Of a DNA stretch of 20,534 bases, positions 15,748 through 20,534 are shown one piece after another. The translations under genes and the position numbers were made by a program. A model generated the notes under the pieces. The model made no database searches. It had not been told where the DNA came from and saw only the letters and a list, made by a program, of their open reading frames with translations. Source of the DNA: G963674685 sp964591275 (GTDB lineage Bacteria > Lernaellota > Lernaellaia > JACKCT01); assembly GCA_964591275.1 (NCBI GenBank), contig CAZQAE010000084.1, positions 1 to 20,534 of the forward strand, given 5' to 3'. The first letter of the stretch is position 1. Every line of letters begins with the position of its first letter.

Positions 15748-16251
15748 ATTAGACCCAAAGAGATTAAATTCCGGTCGTAAACACAACGTCTGTTATGAAC
15801 GAGGATAATCAAGTAGCCGTCTTTCCTTAAAATATCGTTTACCCGCTGAAGCGCTTGACCGTGATCAGGTAAGTGCTGAAGGACTGAGATGTGTGTAGCG
15901 ATGTCGAAATTGCTTTCGCTAAGATTTTCCAAACGCCGGGCATCCCCCAGCGTGTAGGAAAAGCGATCACTTAGGTCGTTTTCAGTGGCGTTGCTTCTCG
16001 CAATCTTGATATTCTGTTCAGCAAAGTCAATTCCGATGACCTTTTCACAGTTGTCCGTCAGAACCTTCGCCCATACGCCCGTTCCTGTTCCAATGTCAAT
16101 CCCGTTTTGGACAGGTCCGATCTTTCGCAACAGTTGATTTATTATTCGAAAACGATGCTGGTGATTGACCCTTGATGCGTTAGGGGTTTTCGTTTGCAAG
16201 CGTTGATTTCGATTCTCCGCTGCTTTCTCGTAATGTGATTTGACGTCATTA

Positions 16252-17814
16252 TTACTTTTCATTTTGTTCGCCTCTTTCACTACTTCCGGTAGTCCAGCCA
16301 TTTTGATCTTTTTCAGCCATTCTTGCCAGAATGCTAACGTCATGATGAATAATGAACTGGATGAGTCCTCTAATTTCGATCCAACCGAAACGTGAGAGGA
16401 GCAGGAATAACAACATACAGGTCAAGGTAAGTACTGTTGCGCTCACCCACCCGACAGGAATTACCCAAATGCGAAGGACTGTCATGACCGCTCCGGTAAG
16501 AACAGCGATTTTATACGAAAGCGGTATTTTCAATGCCATGGATGGCAGATGGATGATATAAAGAACACCAACAATCGTGGCACCGGCTACAGCAATCATT
16601 TTGGCCCCGGCGATGGCCATGACACCATATGACGACAAGAAAACAAAGGTGAGGGCAACTTGGGCAAGAATCTGGGAAAAGGTCCAAAAGAACCGAAACG
16701 TGTTTTTCTCCATACAGGTAATGACCGTAAGAGAGCCTAAGTTCATGGACCGAGTGATGCCCACAAAACCAAATAGGGTCAGAAGATACGCATATTCTAC
16801 ATATGCTTCGCCGAACAGGGAAAGAATCTCTCGACTGAATCCCATGATGACCAATGCGGCGAGTGTAATCGGTGCAACGGCCCAGCGACAAAGTATGGCA
16901 AAAGCTCTTTTGAATGTCGAAATATTGCCGGTGCTAAGAAGGTTAGAGAAGGTTGGCAACACCGACGGCAGTAGAAGTGCCGGGAGTCTTTCCAGTAACA
17001 TGTTTATAGTGATTACCGCCTGGTACATGCCTAGCCCTGCAACATCGTCAATAGAGAGGACGGCCATGCGATCGAAGTTTCCATAGAAAAAAGTAAAGAC
17101 GGTGGCCGCCATGGTCGAAAGGGAAAAGGGCCAGAAACCGCGGGGAAGCAGCCAGCCCGGTCGCATTTTAAACCGCGAGTCTCGGGCAATGCTGATCGCG
17201 CAGATGATGGCTGCGGCCAGGTAGCCAAGGAGAAATCCCCCAAGGATAATGGGCAAGCCGTGATCGATCAGGATATCGTGCTTGAAGAAAAACAGAATCA
17301 CAATCGTGGGTAGCAGGATCAGTCGCATCATTTGGCGGGCGATGGCGGCCGCTTTGATGAGCATCAGGCCGGCGGCGGCATTGGCAAGTGTTTCCGCAAC
17401 GACGATGACCAGCGCCAGCAGTACGAACCAGCCGTAGTTGCGCATATCGAATTCCCGCTGAAGCAGGAACTCGAAGCCTCTGGGAAACAGCCAAAACAAC
17501 CCAAGAATGATCGCCATCATCGAAAGCAGGACCAAGGCATAGGAGAAGAGAAATCGGCCGCGTTCCTCGGCGTCGGAGAGTTTCGGCATGAAGACCGACA
17601 GGACAGGGGCGCCGCCATAGATGACGAAAGTGATGATGACGCCGATCAGAATCTGCGCCAAGGCGTAAATACCGAGAACTTCGGGTCCAGCCCGGCCCAG
17701 CAACAGCGCAATCACGAAAGCCGCAGGCATGCCCAAACCATTCATCACGATCAGCCACTTGGCGCCAGAGATGCTGCGCTTCTTGATTTCGCCTGTGCTG
17801 AGTAAATCGCTCAT
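16252..17814 (-). CDS. lipid-linked oligosaccharide flippase, Wzx/MOP type
   Basis: A 520-aa integral membrane protein with about 12-14 hydrophobic segments. It is likely to move a lipid-linked repeat unit across the inner membrane. The opening GEIKKRSISGAKWLIVMNGLG, with a basic cytoplasmic start and an early Arg/Lys before the first helix, is typical of polysaccharide-synthesis flippases of the MATE-like superfamily. The middle FWPFSLSTMAATVFTFFYGNFDRMAVLS, with an Asp in a membrane segment, also fits that family. Its start overlaps the upstream helical-barrel gene by four bases (ATGA), and its end overlaps the methyltransferase start by 11, so the three are translated as a unit. The transported glycan is not identifiable. 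Confidence 0.88.
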   Translation of the reverse strand: MSDLLSTGEIKKRSISGAKWLIVMNGLGMPAAFVIALLLGRAGPEVLGIYALAQILIGVIITFVIYGGAPVLSVFMPKLSDAEERGRFLFSYALVLLSMMAIILGLFWLFPRGFEFLLQREFDMRNYGWFVLLALVIVVAETLANAAAGLMLIKAAAIARQMMRLILLPTIVILFFFKHDILIDHGLPIILGGFLLGYLAAAIICAISIARDSRFKMRPGWLLPRGFWPFSLSTMAATVFTFFYGNFDRMAVLSIDDVAGLGMYQAVITINMLLERLPALLLPSVLPTFSNLLSTGNISTFKRAFAILCRWAVAPITLAALVIMGFSREILSLFGEAYVEYAYLLTLFGFVGITRSMNLGSLTVITCMEKNTFRFFWTFSQILAQVALTFVFLSSYGVMAIAGAKMIAVAGATIVGVLYIIHLPSMALKIPLSYKIAVLTGAVMTVLRIWVIPVGWVSATVLTLTCMLLFLLLSRFGWIEIRGLIQFIIHHDVSILARMAEKDQNGWTTGSSERGEQNEK

Positions 17815-19232
17815 TCAGCAGTGCCACCCAAGAATGCACGGATGCTGTGATAAAGGGCAATTGGGTAGAGAGATATGATGGCCTTTGGACTTTTCTTGGT
17901 GAAAAGATAGAATCCCCAACTTCTGAGCGGCCACCAGGAAAAAATTTTCACGGCAGTTGGCGAATCCGCATACACAAAGTGTTTAGTGAAAACGCGAACT
18001 GTTTTATTGCACGTTTTCACATCGATTTGCTCGGGATTGTCAACCAGGCGCGTCAAATATTCGAAGAATTGGGCGTTCCAATTCATGGACGCTGCTACGT
18101 CTTCCCAGACAACGCCTGCGCCATCGCGTCGAGGTCGCCCGGTATTGTTTTTCCCGGAAAATCCGGGATAGGATCCGTTTTCGTGTGCTCTATTTAATAT
18201 CGACAGGATCGTATCATTGGGTATCGCCTGGTCGCCGATTAGCGAAATGACTTCATGCAATCCCACCAGTGCCATGCCTGCGCCGGCGATAAACTGGGGG
18301 TTTTTCTCTATCCGACCGCGCCAGGCCGTGTGATAGAATAGGTGGGAATCAGGATCTCGCATGGCGAGAGTGTATTGGCTCTGCGCACGGATGATCTGAG
18401 CAAAACGCTCATCTCCAGTGGCTCGGTACAGCGCAAAAATTCCCCTCAGTGACAATCCTGTATAGAGGGTGATGTAGTTGTCAGGTTTGCGTTGGCTTGC
18501 GGTGTACTGGTAAGAAAACCCGCCCGGGGGCATCGTCTCGGAAGATGGATCATCGGCCACCGTTTTGCATCCGGCCAATAGTTCTTCGTTGACCGCCTGA
18601 GTGTAATTCCAACGCTCAATAAGCCATTCGCCTACACGAAGCGCCCGGTCTTGGAATTCGGTTTCGCCCGTCGCGTGATGAATGGCCAGAAGGGCTTCAG
18701 CTGCCATCGCATTGAAGTTTACGACGAAGCGGTTCTCTTGCAAGCTCCAGTGATCGACCTCGCTGAATTTGAAGGCTCCCTCGCTTTCGACCCACAAAAC
18801 ATCAAACCAATACCGTCGTGCATGGTCAGCGGCTAAGCGGATATATCTCTCCCGCCGCTGTTGATCAAGAAGATCGGTGACCGAAAGGAGCGCGCAAATT
18901 CCCAAAGCGCAACTGACCAGCGAATGGAAACGATCATCTTCGTGACCTGTGAAAAGAATTCTGCCGGTTTGCGAATCGTAGCGGCTGGCGAGGAGGTCGG
19001 CGGCGAGGGTCATTGCTTGCCCCCAGCGCGGTTCGCGACTTTTGCGATAGAGGTTTCCATAGCCTCGAATCATCGCCGATTGGGTCCAGGCAGTGTCGTG
19101 AACGCGCCCCATACGCTTGGCTTCCATGCGGTGTACAACAAAGCCATTGTACGCGCCGTCATCGTCGCGCCACGTTTCAAGCCAAGCGATGAACTTTTCA
19201 AGCGAGTGGACAATTTTCTCCTGTTCGATCAT
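17811..19232 (-). CDS. predicted (alpha/alpha) helical-barrel carbohydrate-active protein
   Basis: A 473-aa, mostly alpha-helical, soluble protein without a signal peptide. It shows the recurring helical-hairpin pattern of six-hairpin glycosidase-like folds: LLAIHHATGETEFQDRAL, IFALYRATGDERFAQIIR and AMAAEALLAI-type segments, rich in Trp, Tyr and His (WTQSAMIRGYGNLYRKS, DVLWVESEGAFKFSEVDHW, NYITLYTGLSLRG). Known members of such folds act on uronic-acid sugars or epimerise amino sugars; which applies here is unknown. The C-terminus (about 420-473) holds a hydrophobic stretch near FYLFTKKSPKAIISLYPIALYHSI that may contact the membrane. The ATGA overlap with the flippase and the 13-base gap from the oxidoreductase place it firmly in the operon. 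Function is not asserted beyond the fold guess. Confidence 0.7.
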   Translation of the reverse strand: MIEQEKIVHSLEKFIAWLETWRDDDGAYNGFVVHRMEAKRMGRVHDTAWTQSAMIRGYGNLYRKSREPRWGQAMTLAADLLASRYDSQTGRILFTGHEDDRFHSLVSCALGICALLSVTDLLDQQRRERYIRLAADHARRYWFDVLWVESEGAFKFSEVDHWSLQENRFVVNFNAMAAEALLAIHHATGETEFQDRALRVGEWLIERWNYTQAVNEELLAGCKTVADDPSSETMPPGGFSYQYTASQRKPDNYITLYTGLSLRGIFALYRATGDERFAQIIRAQSQYTLAMRDPDSHLFYHTAWRGRIEKNPQFIAGAGMALVGLHEVISLIGDQAIPNDTILSILNRAHENGSYPGFSGKNNTGRPRRDGAGVVWEDVAASMNWNAQFFEYLTRLVDNPEQIDVKTCNKTVRVFTKHFVYADSPTAVKIFSWWPLRSWGFYLFTKKSPKAIISLYPIALYHSIRAFLGGTAE

Positions 19233-19245
19233 AAGACTATGCTAC

Positions 19246-20241
19246 CTATTCGGTTTTGATGGAACAAACTGCGTCGATCACAACACGCGCCTGTGCGGCG
19301 CCGGTTTCAGGCGCCTGTCCATGTTCAATACAATTGGCGAACTCCACAAACTGCGCCACGCCTCCGGGCATGCCTTTTGGCTTGCAAGTCATCGCTGTCG
19401 AGTCGACAGAGTTGATCCAGAGCCTTTGTCCGTCGGTAGCGAGATGCCCCCGCTCACAGAAGAACTCCATACGCATGTGGGCCGGAGACGAAAAACTTGT
19501 GGAAACGGCGGCACGAATATCATGATCAAATAACAATGAAACAAACCCCCAATCCGGGGTATCTGAACGAAAAGGAATATTCTTCGCCCATCCGTGGGAT
19601 TTACGGGGCGAACCAAACAGATAGAGCAATACATCGATGAGATGTGCCCCGAGTTGCTCCATGCTTCCACAGGGGCATGAATCCGGATCTTTCCGCCAAT
19701 CGTTGCGGTTTTGTCGGTCAAGTGTTGAAACACCCTGAACGAACAATGTTCTGCCCAGTTCTCTGTTGTCCAAAATGCGTTTTATTTCTCGAAAAGCCGG
19801 ATCACGCCGCATTTGGTGGCCGACTTGGAGGATGACCTGCTTGTCCTGGCAATACTGTCCAAGTTCGCTACAGACATCAGGTAGGGAAGCTAGAGGTTTT
19901 TCGATGAAAATGTGTTTTTTGGCATCGGCAACCGTTTTTACCAATTTCGCGTGAAAATGATTGGGTACGGCAACGCAAACAGCCTGAATATCAGGCGCGG
20001 CCAGTAGTTCATCCACTCGATTGAAACAATGCGTGTTGAACCGGTTGGCAAACCGGTGAGCCGGCTCCTCATGAAGGTCATGCACGCCAACAATGTTGAA
20101 CCTTTTGCTGCGCATGATATTCATGGCGCTCGAATAACCCCATCCTCCAACGCCGATCAGACCCACGCCAATAGGTCCGCGATTCGCTTTGATCGTGAGT
20201 CGATCGTAAATAGCCTGAAAAATTTTTCTCGGATTTCGCAT
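19246..20241 (-). CDS. Gfo/Idh/MocA-family oxidoreductase
   Basis: A 331-aa NAD(P)-dependent sugar oxidoreductase. The Rossmann loop is VGLIGVGGWGYS (about 26-37), followed by NIVGVHDLHEEPAHRFANRF. The family signature EKPLA sits in KKHIFIEKPLASLPDV and supplies the catalytic lysine. GSMEQLGAHLIDVLLYLFG, with an Asp-His-like pair, corresponds to the usual active-site helix. Related enzymes oxidise or reduce UDP-sugars or free sugars such as inositol; in this setting it probably supplies a modified nucleotide-sugar. Ten bases separate it from the epimerase tail upstream and 13 from the helical-barrel gene downstream, so it is mid-operon. The specific substrate is unknown. Confidence 0.9.
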   Translation of the reverse strand: MRNPRKIFQAIYDRLTIKANRGPIGVGLIGVGGWGYSSAMNIMRSKRFNIVGVHDLHEEPAHRFANRFNTHCFNRVDELLAAPDIQAVCVAVPNHFHAKLVKTVADAKKHIFIEKPLASLPDVCSELGQYCQDKQVILQVGHQMRRDPAFREIKRILDNRELGRTLFVQGVSTLDRQNRNDWRKDPDSCPCGSMEQLGAHLIDVLLYLFGSPRKSHGWAKNIPFRSDTPDWGFVSLLFDHDIRAAVSTSFSSPAHMRMEFFCERGHLATDGQRLWINSVDSTAMTCKPKGMPGGVAQFVEFANCIEHGQAPETGAAQARVVIDAVCSIKTE

Positions 20242-20251
20242 GAATTTCCAA

Positions 20252-20533
20252 TCAATTCTCAGTTTTTTCCTGCTTCAAAATCTTGGCGCAATCTTTCAAT
20301 CCATCATGTAGCTTGACCTTTTGCACCCACCCTAGCCTACCTAACTTTTCAGTGCTGTAAAGCAAGCGTCTTGTAAGGAAGTAGTATTGAGTTAAAGCAT
20401 AACCCTTGGGAACGACGTTGCTACGGCCACGTAAGCTTTGAACGATGGACTTCAGCAAATATAACAGCCAAAATCCCGCTTTACCCACACGCCAAGGATG
20501 ATAGCGCAAAAGGCCATGTTGAATCTTCGAGGC
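20252..20533 (-). CDS. C-terminal part of an NAD-dependent epimerase/dehydratase, 5' end outside the window
   Basis: The frame is open to the right edge and gives 93 residues. The end pattern RLLYSTEKLGRLGWVQKVKLHDGLKDCAKIL is that of extended short-chain dehydrogenases/NAD-dependent epimerases, whose last helix follows an lGw-x-p-x-v-x-l-x-e-G-l pattern. The Rossmann and Tyr-Lys motifs would lie outside the window, so the activity (4-epimerase, dehydratase or reductase) cannot be given. It is the most upstream visible gene of the minus-strand operon. Confidence 0.65.
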   Translation of the reverse strand, partial: ASKIQHGLLRYHPWRVGKAGFWLLYLLKSIVQSLRGRSNVVPKGYALTQYYFLTRRLLYSTEKLGRLGWVQKVKLHDGLKDCAKILKQEKTEN

Positions 20534-20534
20534 G

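Larger units (their letters stand above)
15380..16262 (-). pseudogene. SAM-dependent methyltransferase broken by a frameshift
   Basis: Class I methyltransferase (Methyltransf_11/25 type) that would methylate a sugar or glycan end. The start is the ATG at 16262, with GAGG eight bases upstream, overlapping the flippase stop. Motif I is NGIDIGTGTGVW (53-64); then come VIGIDFAEQNI (acidic residue for the SAM ribose), YTLGDARRL and HISVLQHLPDHG. This frame stops at 15705. The C-terminal part (LAINEYQTIEEKRKCLVDAGFQIES onward) lies in the next frame and ends at 15380; the switch must fall between about 15705 and 15748. Two REP-like palindromes flank that point (15679-15702 and 15731-15747). The SAM-binding core is whole, so a shortened protein might fold. 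A sequencing error is possible but the palindromes argue for a real rearrangement. Confidence 0.82.

Overview
The window looks like part of a surface-polysaccharide (O-antigen, capsule or exopolysaccharide) locus of a Gram-negative bacterium, probably a proteobacterium in the broad sense; Desulfobacterota would fit, but nothing here fixes the taxon. The evidence is the gene set: four GT4 glycosyltransferases (one a pseudogene), a Wzx-type flippase, a Wzy-like polytopic membrane protein, a membrane O-acyltransferase, a TupA-like ATP-grasp protein, a CapA-like protein, an F420-hydrogenase beta-type iron-sulfur protein, a SAM methyltransferase, a Gfo/Idh/MocA oxidoreductase, an epimerase tail and a helical-barrel carbohydrate-active protein. 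No tRNA, rRNA or CRISPR array was seen.

Layout. Positions 1-5228 are mostly plus strand: the 3' part of a GT4 gene, a minus-strand wrbA, a minus-strand IS3-type orfA remnant without orfB, a complete WbuB-like GT4 gene, and an AT-rich acyltransferase gene. From 5696 to the right edge every gene is on the minus strand. Read in transcription order from the right they are: epimerase tail, Gfo/Idh/MocA oxidoreductase, helical-barrel protein, flippase, broken methyltransferase, F420-type protein, remnant of a membrane protein, CapA-like protein, GT4. An IS256-family element (about 9604-11073) then cuts the series. It resumes with TupA-like, a remnant of an F420-type gene, an intact membrane protein and a GT4 pseudogene. 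ATGA overlaps and very short gaps indicate operon-like transcription.

The main result is that two diverged copies of one gene block lie in this window. Copy A (about 8523-5696) is F420-type remnant, membrane protein intact, GT4 pseudogene. Copy B (15254-11051) is F420-type intact, membrane protein remnant, CapA-like, GT4 intact. Decay is reciprocal: each family keeps one complete gene, but not in the same copy. Non-coding sequence just after the F420-type stop codon is also conserved between the copies.

Other signs of heavy remodelling: a diverged second copy of the end of the WbuB-like gene sits directly after the acyltransferase, as if that gene had been inserted as a cassette. The IS256 element supplies the last codons of a glycosyltransferase, and its own transposase is frameshifted. 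Two REP-like palindromes flank the frameshift that breaks the methyltransferase. The working model is a lipid-linked glycan built by the GT4 enzymes, decorated by acylation, methylation and possibly an amide-linked group (TupA-like, CapA-like), and exported by the flippase. The exact glycan cannot be deduced.
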